Below, piece after piece: positions 1-10,331 of a DNA stretch of 64,000 nucleotides. A program made the position numbers and the translations under genes. The stretch is taken from assembly GCA_027449685.1 (NCBI GenBank), contig DAIDLC010000003.1, forward strand, positions 84,136-148,135, given 5' to 3'. Positions within the stretch are counted from its first letter, which is position 1, and each line of letters starts with the position of its first letter. Source of the stretch: Ferrovaceae bacterium. GTDB taxonomy: Bacteria > Pseudomonadota > Gammaproteobacteria > Burkholderiales > Ferrovaceae. The notes under the pieces are model-generated. The model saw only the letters and a program-made list of their open reading frames with translations. It ran no database searches and was not told the DNA's origin.

Positions 1-2
1 CC

Positions 3-275
3 CAGAAAGTCGATGATCGCTGGATCGAGGTTCAGATACAGTCCAATGGTCAACTCTGGATTGGCTCGCGCAAACAGGACAATCCTTCCCGCACCGATCT
101 TCAGCAGGAACTGCGTACTGCTGCCGCTGGCCAAAACGACCCAGTCGTACTGATCCGGGCTGACCAGCAAGCCACCCACGGACAGGTCATGGCCGTACTT
201 GAAGCAGCACAGGCGCTAGGGTATCGGCGCATCACCTTCTCCACCCAACCGTTAACCGACACCCCTTCCCCCTGA
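3..275 (+). CDS. exbD: ExbD/TolR-family biopolymer transport protein, C-terminal part
   Basis: The open frame enters from the left edge and stops with TGA at 273-275, so only about the last 90 residues are visible. They contain the periplasmic domain typical of ExbD/TolR: a ...VLIRAD... strand followed by a helix (HGQVMAVLEAAQALG) and a final RRITFSTQP strand. The family works with ExbB, using the proton gradient to energise TonB-dependent or Tol-type outer-membrane processes. lpxK starts two bases after the stop, the exbB-exbD-lpxK order common in betaproteobacteria. The N-terminal transmembrane segment and its conserved aspartate lie outside the window, so ExbD and TolR cannot be told apart from the sequence alone; the lpxK neighbour favours ExbD. 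Confidence 0.8.
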   Translation, partial: QKVDDRWIEVQIQSNGQLWIGSRKQDNPSRTDLQQELRTAAAGQNDPVVLIRADQQATHGQVMAVLEAAQALGYRRITFSTQPLTDTPSP

Positions 276-277
276 AG

Positions 278-1297
278 ATGGATCGCTGGCTGCAACGGCA
301 ATGGTATGAACGCGTCGCGCCACACTGGTGGTTACTTCCCCTCAGCGCGCTGTACCGGGTGCTCCTCACGCTGCGCCGCTGGCTTTATCGGCAAGGCTAT
401 CTGCGGCAGATCAGGGTTCCCGTACCCGTCCTGATCGTCGGCAATATCACGGTTGGTGGAACAGGAAAAACACCGCTCACCATGGCGCTGGTTCAGGTTC
501 TACAGCGCCGGGGTTGGCACCCGGCCATCCTGAGTCGGGGCTATGCCGCTTCGGGTGGTGAGATTCGACACATCCAGGCACAGGATGACCCCTATCGCTG
601 GGGCGATGAAGCGGTGTTGATGGCACAGCACAGCGCTGTACCCGTTTGGGTTGGACGCCAGCGATCTGTCGTCGCCCAGGCCTTGTTGAAGGCTCACCCC
701 GAAGTCGATCTACTGATCTGCGATGATGGACTGCAGCATCTGGCCCTGGCCCGCAACGTGGAATTGATTGTGCTGGATGGCGCACGCCAGATCGGCAATG
801 GAGCGCTGCTGCCGGCCGGTCCCCTGCGCGAACCGGCACAACGCCTGCAGCAGGCCACTGCCATCATCGTTCATGGCACTCCCCTGCAACGGAATGCAGT
901 AAAACAACGTTTTGCCCCTCTACCCCCCCTTTTCTCGCTGCAACTGCAAGCTCGTCACTGGGTCAATGTGTTCCAGCCCCAGGAAACCAGAGCGCTGGAT
1001 TTTTTTGGCAACACCCCCTGTCATGCTGTGGCCGGAATCGGCAACCCCGAGCGCTTTTTTTCCCTGCTCCGGAAGTTCGGCATTCCCATTCTGGCCCACG
1101 CGTTTCCCGATCATCATGCTTTTACCACCGCCGATTTGACTTTCACACCACCGCAGCCCCTACTGATGACCGAGAAAGATGGGATAAAATGCCGTCATCT
1201 GCCAGGATTGTCGAATGCCTGGATGCTCCCGGTAGAAGCCGAACTGGAAGACGGTCTGGTAGATTTTTTGGATCACGAACTTCGAAGGGGATATTGA
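278..1297 (+). CDS. lpxK: Tetraacyldisaccharide 4'-kinase
   Basis: LpxK phosphorylates the 4' position of the tetraacyl disaccharide 1-phosphate to make lipid IVA, the sixth step of lipid A synthesis, at the inner face of the cytoplasmic membrane. The 339-residue product has the normal length. A P-loop reading GNITVGGTGKTP lies at residues 55-66 after an N-terminal hydrophobic helix (about 17-36), as in the family. The stop TGA (1295-1297) directly abuts the next start ATG (1298), so translation is probably coupled. Its place between exbD and kdsB matches other betaproteobacteria and groups two outer-membrane saccharolipid genes. Confidence 0.97.
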   Translation: MDRWLQRQWYERVAPHWWLLPLSALYRVLLTLRRWLYRQGYLRQIRVPVPVLIVGNITVGGTGKTPLTMALVQVLQRRGWHPAILSRGYAASGGEIRHIQAQDDPYRWGDEAVLMAQHSAVPVWVGRQRSVVAQALLKAHPEVDLLICDDGLQHLALARNVELIVLDGARQIGNGALLPAGPLREPAQRLQQATAIIVHGTPLQRNAVKQRFAPLPPLFSLQLQARHWVNVFQPQETRALDFFGNTPCHAVAGIGNPERFFSLLRKFGIPILAHAFPDHHAFTTADLTFTPPQPLLMTEKDGIKCRHLPGLSNAWMLPVEAELEDGLVDFLDHELRRGY

Positions 1298-1477
1298 ATG
1301 GAAGGTCGTTTGCTCGAAATACTGGTTTGCCCCCTCTGCAAGGGTCCGTTAGTGCATCGCCCGGAACAGCAGGAATTGATTTGTTCCCCTTGTCGCCTGG
1401 CTTTTCCCATCGAGGATTCCATTCCCGTCATGCTAGAAACGGAAGCGCGACGACTGGATGAACAGGAAGACCTTTGA
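1298..1477 (+). CDS. Trm112-family small zinc-ribbon protein (YcaR-like)
   Basis: A 59-residue reading frame begins with ATG immediately after the lpxK stop and ends at TGA 1475-1477. It starts [18 protein letters not shown] and carries two CxxC pairs (Cys11/Cys14 and Cys29/Cys32), the zinc-binding pattern of the Trm112/UPF0434 family, whose bacterial members have no settled function. In Escherichia coli the homologue ycaR lies between lpxK and kdsB, exactly as here. The last bases overlap the TTG start of kdsB by four. Its size and position make the call safe although its biochemical role is unknown. Confidence 0.93.
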   Translation: MEGRLLEILVCPLCKGPLVHRPEQQELICSPCRLAFPIEDSIPVMLETEARRLDEQEDL

Positions 1478-2292
1478 ATCCAGCCACTTTTACAGCCATC
1501 GTTCCAGCCCGTATGGGCTCTACCCGCTTTCCGGGCAAAGCGCTGGCCCCCATTGCCGGGCTTCCCATGGTTGTGCATTGCGCCCGGCGCGCCCGGGAAA
1601 GTGGTGCCGAGCGCGTGGTCGTTGCCACCGATCATGCAGACATTATGCAGGCCGTTGAAGGAGAAGGGTTCGAAGCCCTGCTCACCGACAAGGACCACGA
1701 CACCGGGACAGATCGCCTGGCTGAAGCCGTCGGCCGGCTCCAGTTACCCCCCGAAGCCGTAGTGGTGAATGTTCAAGGTGACGAGCCGCTCATTGAACCC
1801 GCCCTCATTCGCGCCGTAGCCCAGGAACTGGAAAACAAACCCCATTGCGCCATGGCCACGGCCTGCTATCCCATTCGCACGCTGGCCCATTTGCTACGCC
1901 CCAGCGCTGTCAAAGTCGTGCTCAACGCCGCACACGAAGCCCTGTATTTCAGCCGCGCCCCGATTCCCTGGCCCCGAGAGGCCATGGCCGCAACAATGCC
2001 CCAGCCTGCACCCGGTCTGTCCCTCTTGCCCGACAATCCGGCGTTACCCCCTGGCCTTCCAGCCTGGCATCATGTGGGATTGTATGCTTACCGAGTTTCT
2101 TTTTTGCAAGCCTTCTCGAGTCTTGCCCACTCGCCGCTGGAGCAATTCGAAGCGCTGGAACAGTTACGAGCCCTTTGGCACGGCTATCGAATTGCAGTGC
2201 TAACCACCGATACTGCCCCGGCTCCGGGAGTTGATACCCCAGAAGATTTGGAACGCGTTCGTGCCCTATTGGTTGACCCGGAGAGAAAATAG
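1474..2292 (+). CDS. kdsB: 3-deoxy-manno-octulosonate cytidylyltransferase (CMP-Kdo synthetase)
   Basis: KdsB activates Kdo with CTP to give CMP-Kdo for the lipopolysaccharide inner core. The nucleotide-binding signature [15 protein letters not shown] is at residues 10-24 and the VQGDEPLI motif follows near residue 100, both characteristic. The product is 272 residues, slightly longer than the usual 245-260; the extra material is around residues 165-195, a proline-rich insertion. The likely start is TTG at 1474, overlapping the previous gene by four bases (TTGA), because an ATG start would remove the first strand and most of the signature. It belongs to the lpxK cluster. Confidence 0.95.
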   Translation: MNPATFTAIVPARMGSTRFPGKALAPIAGLPMVVHCARRARESGAERVVVATDHADIMQAVEGEGFEALLTDKDHDTGTDRLAEAVGRLQLPPEAVVVNVQGDEPLIEPALIRAVAQELENKPHCAMATACYPIRTLAHLLRPSAVKVVLNAAHEALYFSRAPIPWPREAMAATMPQPAPGLSLLPDNPALPPGLPAWHHVGLYAYRVSFLQAFSSLAHSPLEQFEALEQLRALWHGYRIAVLTTDTAPAPGVDTPEDLERVRALLVDPERK

Positions 2293-2298
2293 GGGTAG

Positions 2299-2997
<699 letters not shown>

Positions 2998-3167
2998 GGA
3001 CAAAGCCGCGCGCCTGACACAACCGACTCAATTAGGGGAGCCCCACCGAAAGACATACGCCGACGATTTCAACACACCTGAAGCGCGTTTGATTGGGCAA
3101 GATGCATCCTGCAACGATGGTCTCCACTGGTTTCGCCCGTTAATGGCGCTTCTCTCACGGAGCACCT

Positions 3168-4433
3168 ATGGCCAAAAAGCCCAATGCATTTTATGCACAA
3201 TCTGGTGGCGTAACTGCCGTCATCAATGCCAGCGCCTGTGGCGTCATCGAAACCGCCCGCAAGGTCCCTGATCGAATCGGCAAACTGTTTGCCGGACGTC
3301 ACGGCATTCTGGGAGCCCTGCAGGAAGATCTGATCGATACCGGCAAGGAATCCGTTGCGGCTATCCGTGCCCTGCGCCATACCCCGGCCGGAGCCTTTGG
3401 ATCGGCCCGTTACAAACTCAAGGGGTTGGACCAGAATCGGGCGGAATACGAACGCCTCATCGAAGTATTCAAGGCCCATGACATTCGCTATTTCTTCTAT
3501 AACGGTGGAGGCGACTCACAAGATACGGCGCACAAGGTCTCCCTGATCGGCGAGCAACTGGATTACCCCATCATCTGCGTGGGCATACCAAAAACCGTCG
3601 ACAACGATCTGCCCCTGACGGATTGCTGCCCCGGTTTTGGCTCGGTGGCCAAATATGTCGCCACCTCCACACGCGAAGCCGCTTTCGATGTAGCTTCCAT
3701 GGCGCGCACCTCCACCAAGGTTTTCGTACTGGAAGTCATGGGACGTCATGCGGGATGGATTACTGCCGCCTGCGGTCTGGCTGCAGAAAAACCGGGACAA
3801 GCCCCCCATATCCTGCTCTTTCCGGAAGTACCCTTTCAGCAAGCGGCTTTTTTGCAGCGCGTCCAGCAGACGGTGCAAGAAAAAGGCTATTGCGTCATTG
3901 CCGTGTCGGAAGGTTTACGCAACCCGGATGGCCAGTTTCTATCCGATAGCGGACTGCGCGATGCCTTTGGCCATGCTCAACTGGGCGGGGTGGCTCCCGT
4001 CATCGCCAACCTGGTCCGAGATCATCTGGGCTACAAATATCACTGGGCCGTGGCCGATTACCTGCAGCGTGCCGCGCGCCACATCGCGTCCAAAACAGAT
4101 GTCGCTCAAGCTTACGCCATGGGAAAAGCCGCCGTTCAGTTTGCCCTCAAGGGACATAACGCGGTCATGCCCACCATCGTGCGCGAATCCAGCAAGCCCT
4201 ACCGCTGGTCGGTAGGAATGGTGCCTTTGGCCGAAGTGGCCAACCAGGAAAAAATGCTGCCTCCTGACTTTATCAGTCCGGACGGATTCGGTATCACCGC
4301 CAAATGTCGTCGTTATCTGGAGCCTTTGATTGCCGGTGAGGATTACCCTCCCTACAAGAAAGGGTTACCGGATTATGTCACCCTCAAAAATGCCGCTGTG
4401 CCAAAAAAGCTGAAGAGTGAGTTCAAGATGTAA
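3168..4433 (+). CDS. pfp: Pyrophosphate-dependent 6-phosphofructokinase
   Basis: This enzyme of the PfkA superfamily reversibly converts fructose 6-phosphate and pyrophosphate to fructose 1,6-bisphosphate and phosphate. The donor-determining residues point to PPi rather than ATP: the nucleotide loop reads GGGDS (113-117), with Asp where ATP enzymes have the second Gly of GGDGS, and the catalytic loop reads PKTVDND (141-147), with the Lys typical of PPi enzymes. The 421-residue length suits the PPi-PFK clade of methanotrophs and nitrifiers. hppA begins 29 bases downstream, so the pair is probably one operon linking PPi supply and use. The 170 bases upstream contain no gene and no promoter I can call with confidence. 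Confidence 0.93.
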   Translation: MAKKPNAFYAQSGGVTAVINASACGVIETARKVPDRIGKLFAGRHGILGALQEDLIDTGKESVAAIRALRHTPAGAFGSARYKLKGLDQNRAEYERLIEVFKAHDIRYFFYNGGGDSQDTAHKVSLIGEQLDYPIICVGIPKTVDNDLPLTDCCPGFGSVAKYVATSTREAAFDVASMARTSTKVFVLEVMGRHAGWITAACGLAAEKPGQAPHILLFPEVPFQQAAFLQRVQQTVQEKGYCVIAVSEGLRNPDGQFLSDSGLRDAFGHAQLGGVAPVIANLVRDHLGYKYHWAVADYLQRAARHIASKTDVAQAYAMGKAAVQFALKGHNAVMPTIVRESSKPYRWSVGMVPLAEVANQEKMLPPDFISPDGFGITAKCRRYLEPLIAGEDYPPYKKGLPDYVTLKNAAVPKKLKSEFKM

Positions 4434-4462
4434 TTCCATATTTTTTTACCGGGAGAATAAAA

Positions 4463-6493
4463 ATGTCGCAAGGTGTTCTGTTTGCACTGGTTTGTGCCGT
4501 ACTCGCATTGGTCTATGGCTTCACATCCTGGAAATGGGTCAATTCCAGGCCGAATGGAAATGCCCGAATGCAGGAGATTGCCGCCGCAATCCAGGAAGGG
4601 GCCACCGCCTATCTGCACCGACAGTACCGCACCATTGCCATCGTGGGCGTGATTCTATTTGTGGTCATCCTCGCGGCCTTGGGACTTCGCACCGCCATCG
4701 GTTTTGCCATCGGCGCACTGGCCTCCGGTGCAGCAGGCTTCATTGGCATGAATGTTTCCGTGCGTTCTAACGTGCGCACTGCTCAAGCCGCTCATGAAGG
4801 CCTGAATGCGGCACTCGCCGTTGCTTTTCGCGGTGGGGCAGTTACCGGGTTACTGGTAGTTGGCCTGGGATTGCTGGGAGTGGCTGGTTACTATGCCGTA
4901 TTGCAATCCATGACACCGGCGGGTAGCGCCGTGGATGTGTCTCCCCTGGTCGGGTTGGCCTTTGGCGGCTCTCTCATCTCGATTTTTGCCCGTTTGGGCG
5001 GGGGAATCTTCACCAAAGGGGCTGACGTGGGTGCTGATCTGGTGGGGAAAGTGGAAGCAGGCATCCCCGAAGACGACCCCCGCAATCCAGCGGTCATTGC
5101 CGATAACGTGGGGGATAACGTAGGCGACTGTGCCGGCATGGCAGCGGACCTGTTTGAAACCTATGCCGTCACCTTGATCGCCACCATGGTTTTGGGTGCA
5201 CTCGTCATGAAAGGGTTTGATAATGCCCTGGCCTACCCTCTGGCTCTGGGTGGTGTATCCATCATTTCTTCCATCATCGGCACGTATTTCGTCAAAGCCC
5301 GGGATGGCGGAAAAATCATGAATGCCCTCTACCGTGGCCTGATCGTGGCGGGTGGTTTGGCAGCTCTGGCTTTTTATCCCATCACCACAATGCTGATGAC
5401 CAACAATCCGGCTGGAATTTCCCCGCTCAATCTCTGGTTGGCAGCCCTGATTGGACTGGCCGTTACCGCCGCCCTGGTGGTCATTACCGAGTATTACACG
5501 GCCACTGAATATGCGCCTGTTCAAACCGTGGCAGAGGCCTCCACCACCGGACATGCCACCAACATCATTGCCGGTTTGGGCGTTTCCATGAAATCCACGG
5601 CGGCACCCGTGCTGGTGATCTGTCTGGGCATTCTCCTGGCCCATGCGCTGGGTGGGTTGTACGCCATTGCTATTGCAGCCACCGCCATGTTGTCCATGGC
5701 CGGCATTGTAGTAGCGCTGGATGCCTATGGTCCCATTACCGACAACGCCGGAGGGATTGCGGAGATGTCCGGCCTGCCCTCGGCCATCCGTGATATCACT
5801 GACCCTTTGGACGCCGTGGGCAATACCACCAAAGCGGTGACCAAAGGTTATGCCATTGGCTCAGCCGGTTTGGCAGCCCTGGTACTGTTTGCCGATTACA
5901 CGCATAACCTGGAAAGCGTGCTGGGTCAAAAAACCCTGTTTGATCTCTCCGACCACATGGTCATCATCGGTTTGTTCATCGGGGGGATGATTCCCTATCT
6001 GTTTGCTGCCATCGCCATGGAAGCCGTGGGGCGCTCCGCTGGTTCTGTGGTTCTGGAAGTCAGACGTCAGTTCAAGGAATTGCCTGGCATCATGACAGGA
6101 ACCCAAAAACCGGATTACACCCGTGCCGTAGACCTGTTGACCAAGGCCGCCATCAAAGAAATGATCATCCCCTCCCTGCTGCCAGTCCTGGTTCCGTTGG
6201 TCGTTGGGTTGGTGTTGGGCGCTCGGGCACTGGGCGGCGTGTTGATGGGAACCATCATTACCGGTCTGTTCGTTGCCATTTCCATGACCACGGGCGGTGG
6301 CGCCTGGGACAACGCCAAAAAATACATCGAAGACAACCATTTCGGTGGCAAGGGTTCGGAAGCCCATAAGGCTGCAGTAACCGGAGATACCGTGGGTGAC
6401 CCCTACAAGGATACTGCGGGTCCGGCCGTCAACCCCATGATCAAGATCATCAATATCGTTGCCCTGATGATCGTGCCGTTACTGCATGGCTGA
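4463..6493 (+). CDS. hppA: Membrane-bound proton-translocating pyrophosphatase, K+-independent type
   Basis: HppA hydrolyses pyrophosphate and pumps protons across the cytoplasmic membrane. The 676-residue protein has about 16 hydrophobic segments, and the substrate-binding signature [11 protein letters not shown] is followed by the acidic cluster [19 protein letters not shown]. The segment GNTTK at 453-457 has Lys where K+-dependent enzymes have Ala, which marks the K+-independent class. The typical last-loop motif [13 protein letters not shown] is near residue 640. The gene follows pfp and overlaps the start of the downstream NUDIX gene by eight bases. Together with pfp it lets the cell recover energy from biosynthetic PPi, or make PPi when running in reverse. 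Confidence 0.97.
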   Translation: MSQGVLFALVCAVLALVYGFTSWKWVNSRPNGNARMQEIAAAIQEGATAYLHRQYRTIAIVGVILFVVILAALGLRTAIGFAIGALASGAAGFIGMNVSVRSNVRTAQAAHEGLNAALAVAFRGGAVTGLLVVGLGLLGVAGYYAVLQSMTPAGSAVDVSPLVGLAFGGSLISIFARLGGGIFTKGADVGADLVGKVEAGIPEDDPRNPAVIADNVGDNVGDCAGMAADLFETYAVTLIATMVLGALVMKGFDNALAYPLALGGVSIISSIIGTYFVKARDGGKIMNALYRGLIVAGGLAALAFYPITTMLMTNNPAGISPLNLWLAALIGLAVTAALVVITEYYTATEYAPVQTVAEASTTGHATNIIAGLGVSMKSTAAPVLVICLGILLAHALGGLYAIAIAATAMLSMAGIVVALDAYGPITDNAGGIAEMSGLPSAIRDITDPLDAVGNTTKAVTKGYAIGSAGLAALVLFADYTHNLESVLGQKTLFDLSDHMVIIGLFIGGMIPYLFAAIAMEAVGRSAGSVVLEVRRQFKELPGIMTGTQKPDYTRAVDLLTKAAIKEMIIPSLLPVLVPLVVGLVLGARALGGVLMGTIITGLFVAISMTTGGGAWDNAKKYIEDNHFGGKGSEAHKAAVTGDTVGDPYKDTAGPAVNPMIKIINIVALMIVPLLHG

Positions 6494-7145
6494 AAGCCTG
6501 CTTCAGACTCTGGCCCAGGAGTCTTCTTTGCCTGGGCCAGAAATTGCACAGCGGATCAAATCCACCCTGGAAGACCCCGTTCTTTGGCCAATCACACCAC
6601 TGGACGGGCGTTTCATGATGACTCCCCAAGCCTGCAAGGATGCGACCCCTGCGGCTGTCCTGATGGCTTTGATCCCCCGCTCTGAAGGCTTGCAGGTCCT
6701 GCTGACACGGCGCACCAGCCACTTGAATGATCATGCCGGGCAGATCAGTTTTCCGGGAGGAAAACGCGACCCACAAGATGGCTCGCCACAACACACAGCC
6801 TTGCGAGAGACGCGGGAAGAAGTGGGGTTAGCCCCCGCGCAGATTCAGGTGTTGGGGCATTTACAGGAGTACTTCATTCCAACCGGGTTTCGTGTCACGC
6901 CCGTAGTGGGTTGGGTCACACCACCTTTTGATCTGCAGTGCGATCCCTTTGAAGTGGCCGAGGTCTTTGAAGCTCCGCTGTCCTGGTTTCTCAATCCGTC
7001 CCGTCACATCCTGCAGCAAGACCGCTCACCGCAAGGGCAGTTACGCCGGTACTTTGCCATATCCTGGAAGCACTACTGCATTTGGGGGGCGACGGCCGGG
7101 ATGCTGGTCCATTTTTATCAGGGACTCAAGCACTCTCCACACTGA
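6486..7145 (+). CDS. NUDIX hydrolase, CoA pyrophosphatase type
   Basis: The 219-residue product has a NUDIX box at residues 91-114 (GG...[11 protein letters not shown]) directly preceded by [20 protein letters not shown], the extended UPF0035 signature that separates coenzyme A pyrophosphatases (NudL/YeaB type) from other NUDIX enzymes. Members cleave CoA or acyl-CoA to a phosphopantetheine moiety and 3',5'-ADP. The start ATG lies within the last codons of hppA (overlap 6486-6493), so it is translationally coupled to the pyrophosphate operon; whether this reflects function or just packing is unclear. Substrate is inferred from the motif, not shown. Confidence 0.85.
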   Translation: MAESLLQTLAQESSLPGPEIAQRIKSTLEDPVLWPITPLDGRFMMTPQACKDATPAAVLMALIPRSEGLQVLLTRRTSHLNDHAGQISFPGGKRDPQDGSPQHTALRETREEVGLAPAQIQVLGHLQEYFIPTGFRVTPVVGWVTPPFDLQCDPFEVAEVFEAPLSWFLNPSRHILQQDRSPQGQLRRYFAISWKHYCIWGATAGMLVHFYQGLKHSPH

Positions 7146-7216
7146 GCAGCGCGCAGGCAAGGCGGGCCCACATCCGCCAACCCCCCCTGGAAGCCTCCCT
7201 TTGGACGCGCTGGCCT

Positions 7217-7723
7217 TCAGGTTTTTTTGGGGTCCGGTTTCTTCCCGGGGATGTTTTTGATGACTTCTTCCACGGACTTGTCCAGTCCCATGAGGGACCA
7301 GGGCCAGAGCGCCGGATTGAGCATGGGATTTTCCAGAGCGGGCGAGTTTGCGGAAGATGCAGCACTGTTCGGAGCAGATTTATGGCCGGCAGCGCCCACT
7401 TTAGGCGTGGCAGTGGTTGCTTTGGAAGCGGTTCCCGTGGTCTTTGAGGAAGAGCTTCCGGCAGCTCGGGATTTTTCCCCGGCTTTGGCCGACGGAGTCA
7501 ACAGAGCGCGCTGATACTCCAGGGTTTTGATGGTCAATTCCAGCATGCTCACATTGGTATTGAGCCAATGTTTTACGGTAGTCAGTTCCCCAATTTTCTT
7601 ATCCAATTCCTCAGGGTTCAGGCCTGCCATCATGATTTGCTGCATGGGAAAAGCCATCGGGTTGATCATTTTCTGGAACATTTCCAAAAAGTCGGGCGCC
7701 GCGTTATTGTCTGCCATACTCAT
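7217..7723 (-). CDS. phaM: PhaM-like polyhydroxyalkanoate granule protein
   Basis: The 168-residue product starts MSMADNN and contains the conserved block NPEELDKKIGELTTVKHWLN (36-55) followed by a helix ending LEYQRALL, which matches the N-terminal domain of PhaM, a granule-associated activator of PHA synthase that also binds DNA in Ralstonia. The second half is low-complexity and rich in Ala, Ser, Thr and Lys, like the basic nucleoid-binding tail of PhaM, and ends with NIPGKKPDPKKT. The start is ATG at 7723, which overlaps the phaZ stop (ATGA), rather than the upstream ATG that would extend well into phaZ. Assignment rests on my memory of the family, not an alignment. Confidence 0.7.
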   Translation of the reverse strand: MSMADNNAAPDFLEMFQKMINPMAFPMQQIMMAGLNPEELDKKIGELTTVKHWLNTNVSMLELTIKTLEYQRALLTPSAKAGEKSRAAGSSSSKTTGTASKATTATPKVGAAGHKSAPNSAASSANSPALENPMLNPALWPWSLMGLDKSVEEVIKNIPGKKPDPKKT

Positions 7724-8943
7724 ACCATCCTGTTGATGAAATCCCGCAGTTGAGGATAAATCACTTCGCGAAACCGTCGGCCACTGAAGACCCCATAATG
7801 CCCCACTTGGGGCACCTGCAGATGTTGTCGTCGCAGGAGCGGAATTCCACGGCACAGGTCCTGGGCCGCAGCAGTTTGACCATTACCGGAAATATCATCC
7901 AGTTCGCCCTCCACCGTCATGAGCGCAGTGCGTTGGATGAGCTCGGGGCGCACGCGTTCACCACAGGAAATCAATTCCCCCAGGGGCAACGCATGACGAT
8001 GAAACACTCGATCCAGCGTTTCCAGATAGTATTCTGCGGGTAGATCCATGACTGCATTGTACTCGTCGTAGAACGCACGGTGGGCCTGCGCGCTCTCGCC
8101 ATCCCCCTCCACCAGGTGATGATAAAAGTTTCGATGGGAAGACACATGGCGGCCCGGGTTCATGGCCACGAAACCCGCGTGCTGCAAAAACCCGGGATAG
8201 ACCCGGCGCAAGTACCCCGGATACTTTACCGGAACCCGGTAGATGACCCGATTTTCAAACCAGGACAAGGAACGGGCCTTGGCGAAGTCGTTGACCGTAG
8301 TGGGGTTTTTACGCGTATCGATGGGCCCTCCGATCATGACCATGGAGCGCGGTTGGGCTGGATCCTCCCCAGCCGCCATCAGGGAGACAGCAGCCAATAC
8401 AGGCACCGTAGGCTGACAGACCGATACCACATGGGTTTGTGGGCCCAGATATATCAAAAAGTTTTGTATCAGACGGACATAATCGTCGAAATGAAACCCG
8501 CCGTGGGCCAGTGGGACCTTTCTGGCATCGCGCCAATCGGTCACGTACACATCGAAGTCCTGCACAAAGGACCGCACGGTATCGCGCAGCAAGGTGGCGA
8601 AATGGCCCGACAGGGGGGCCACCAGCAGCACTTGGGGCTGCTGGGCCGTAGCCCCTGCCATGCGTTCAAAGCGTCGTAACTGGCAAAAGGGGTGTTCCAG
8701 GACGACCGTTTCCTGCAATGCGACAGATTCCCCACGGACCATGGTTCTTTGCAGTCCAAAGCTGGGCTTTTCGTAGCGCTGGGTAGTACGCAATAACAAT
8801 TCCGATCCGGCGCTGATCATTCTTCCGGCAGGCGTGTAGCTCAAGGGGCTGTACGGGCTACCGCACCAGGTTCCGGCAGCATGGGCAAACATTCTGAGAG
8901 TCGTCCAGGAAGCATGTTGTAGTTCGTGAAGTTCGTATAACAT
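7720..8943 (-). CDS. phaZ: Intracellular polyhydroxyalkanoate depolymerase
   Basis: The 407-residue protein begins MLYELHELQHAS, the usual N-terminus of the PhaZa1-type intracellular PHB depolymerase (TIGR01849). The alpha/beta-hydrolase nucleophile is a cysteine in HVVSVCQPTV (Cys176), as in this family, instead of the lipase-box serine. A DD-containing acidic loop (EGELDDISG) and a late histidine (VGHYGVFSG) complete a plausible triad. It degrades native PHB inside granules to mobilise stored carbon. The downstream phaM-like gene overlaps by four bases, forming a two-gene granule operon. No PHA synthase is in the window. Confidence 0.9.
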   Translation of the reverse strand: MLYELHELQHASWTTLRMFAHAAGTWCGSPYSPLSYTPAGRMISAGSELLLRTTQRYEKPSFGLQRTMVRGESVALQETVVLEHPFCQLRRFERMAGATAQQPQVLLVAPLSGHFATLLRDTVRSFVQDFDVYVTDWRDARKVPLAHGGFHFDDYVRLIQNFLIYLGPQTHVVSVCQPTVPVLAAVSLMAAGEDPAQPRSMVMIGGPIDTRKNPTTVNDFAKARSLSWFENRVIYRVPVKYPGYLRRVYPGFLQHAGFVAMNPGRHVSSHRNFYHHLVEGDGESAQAHRAFYDEYNAVMDLPAEYYLETLDRVFHRHALPLGELISCGERVRPELIQRTALMTVEGELDDISGNGQTAAAQDLCRGIPLLRRQHLQVPQVGHYGVFSGRRFREVIYPQLRDFINRMV

Positions 8944-8993
8944 TCAGTGTTCCAGAAAATTTGATCTGGATCATCATACCCGAGAAGATGACC

Positions 8994-9965
8994 ATGGAAC
9001 ATCGCAAAGAACCAATCCGACCCGGGATGCTCTACCCCCGCCTGGAACCTTTTGAAACCGGATGGTTACCGGTGGATGAACTGCACACGCTGTATTGGGA
9101 GCAAAGCGGCAACCCGCAGGGGGTACCCGTAGTCTTTTTACACGGAGGCCCAGGAGCCGGCTCGGGCCCTCTACATCGTTGTTTTTTTGACCCGACGTTT
9201 TACCGGATCATTCTCTTCGATCAGCGCGGGGCGGGGCGCTCAATGCCTTTGGGTGAAACCCGTCAAAATACCACACCACTGCTGATTCAGGATCTGGAGC
9301 GTCTACGCCACTTGTTTGGCATCAAACGCTGGCTGGTGTTTGGTGGATCCTGGGGCAGCACCCTGGCCTTGGCTTACGCGCAAGCACATCCACAAAATTG
9401 TCTGGGTCTGATCCTGCGTGGCATTTTTCTATGCCGCCCCAGCGAAATCGAGTGGTTCCTGTATGGCTTGAAGGCCATCTTTCCTGAAGCCTGGCACAAG
9501 TTTGCCGGTTTCATTCCGGAAGAAGAACGCGGCAATCTGTTGGAAGCTTACTACCGACGCTTGAACCATCCCGACGGGCGGGTTCATTTACCCGCCGCGC
9601 GTCATTGGGGGGCCTATGAAGGATCCTGCTCAACCCTCTACCCCAACGCGGAAACGGTGGCTCATTTCGCCAGTGATGGCGTTGCTCTGGGGTTAGCCCG
9701 CATCGAAGCCCATTATTTCACGCACCGTATTTTTCTGCCGGACAATGCCCTTTTAAAGAATTTGGCACGCATCACCCATCTTCCCACTGTCATCGTTCAA
9801 GGGCGGTATGATGGCGTCTGCCCCATCGTCACTGCCGATGAATTGCATCGCCAGTGGCCCGAAGCAGAATATATCGTCGTGCCCGATGCCGGTCACTCGG
9901 CCTTCGAGCCTGGAATACAGACCCAACTGGTGCTGGCCACGGATCGCTTCCGCCATCGGTTTTGA
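8994..9965 (+). CDS. pip: Proline iminopeptidase
   Basis: This alpha/beta hydrolase (peptidase family S33) removes N-terminal proline from peptides. Motifs are typical: the oxyanion HGGPG at about residues 50-54, FDQRGAGRS, and the nucleophile elbow GGSWGST with Ser119; a late PDAGHSAFE supplies the histidine. The reading frame opens at TTG 8961, but GAGAAG at 8982-8987 is spaced six bases from ATG 8994, which gives the family's usual length of about 320 residues. It diverges from phaZ with only about 50 bases between the two starts, so the promoters must overlap. Confidence 0.93.
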   Translation: MEHRKEPIRPGMLYPRLEPFETGWLPVDELHTLYWEQSGNPQGVPVVFLHGGPGAGSGPLHRCFFDPTFYRIILFDQRGAGRSMPLGETRQNTTPLLIQDLERLRHLFGIKRWLVFGGSWGSTLALAYAQAHPQNCLGLILRGIFLCRPSEIEWFLYGLKAIFPEAWHKFAGFIPEEERGNLLEAYYRRLNHPDGRVHLPAARHWGAYEGSCSTLYPNAETVAHFASDGVALGLARIEAHYFTHRIFLPDNALLKNLARITHLPTVIVQGRYDGVCPIVTADELHRQWPEAEYIVVPDAGHSAFEPGIQTQLVLATDRFRHRF

Positions 9966-10331
9966 TGCTCCGCGCTGCATGCCCAAACGTTCACGCCACT
10001 TTTGTGCACTGCCCATGGGAAAAACCGCACTGCAGCGCAGGACTCTCGAATCCATTTTCGCACCATGAAATCTGGTATCCTGCGAAGCTGAAACCCCGGG
10101 AAAAAACCCTCCGCAAGCCCCTGCGAAGTACCCCTCTGTGGCAGGACATTCCACCCGAAAAGTTGTCCACAAAGTCTGTGGATAACTTTGTGTACAGTGG
10201 TTTTTTTTACCGATTAACCCCCTTATTCACAATAAGTTTTTCTGAACCGGTCATTTTTTAAGCAACGTACTTTTGCATTTTTTTTGCTTGATTTTTCGAA
10301 AAAATCGTGCTTTTGAGGCCCCATCTGGATC
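9966..10331. other. 366-base gene-free region between pip and xseA
   Basis: No credible coding region is present; short open frames here lack family features and start inside pip. The first half has ordinary composition. The second half holds three DnaA-box-like 9-mers (see separate entry) and then an AT-rich stretch of about 85 bases (10232-10317) with T-runs and A-runs just before the xseA start. No rho-independent terminator for pip is apparent. Confidence 0.7.
10163..10231. promoter_or_regulatory. Cluster of three DnaA-box-like sequences
   Basis: TTGTCCACA at 10163-10171 differs at one position from the DnaA consensus TTATCCACA. TGTGGATAA at 10177-10185 is its exact reverse complement. 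TTATTCACA at 10223-10231 fits the relaxed consensus TTWTNCACA. The first two are six bases apart, on opposite strands, and embedded in a 7-bp inverted repeat (CACAAAG at 10168-10174, CTTTGTG at 10186-10192). An AT-rich tract follows. This may be a replication origin, a DnaA-titrating locus, or DnaA control of xseA; the sequence alone does not decide. Confidence 0.6.
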
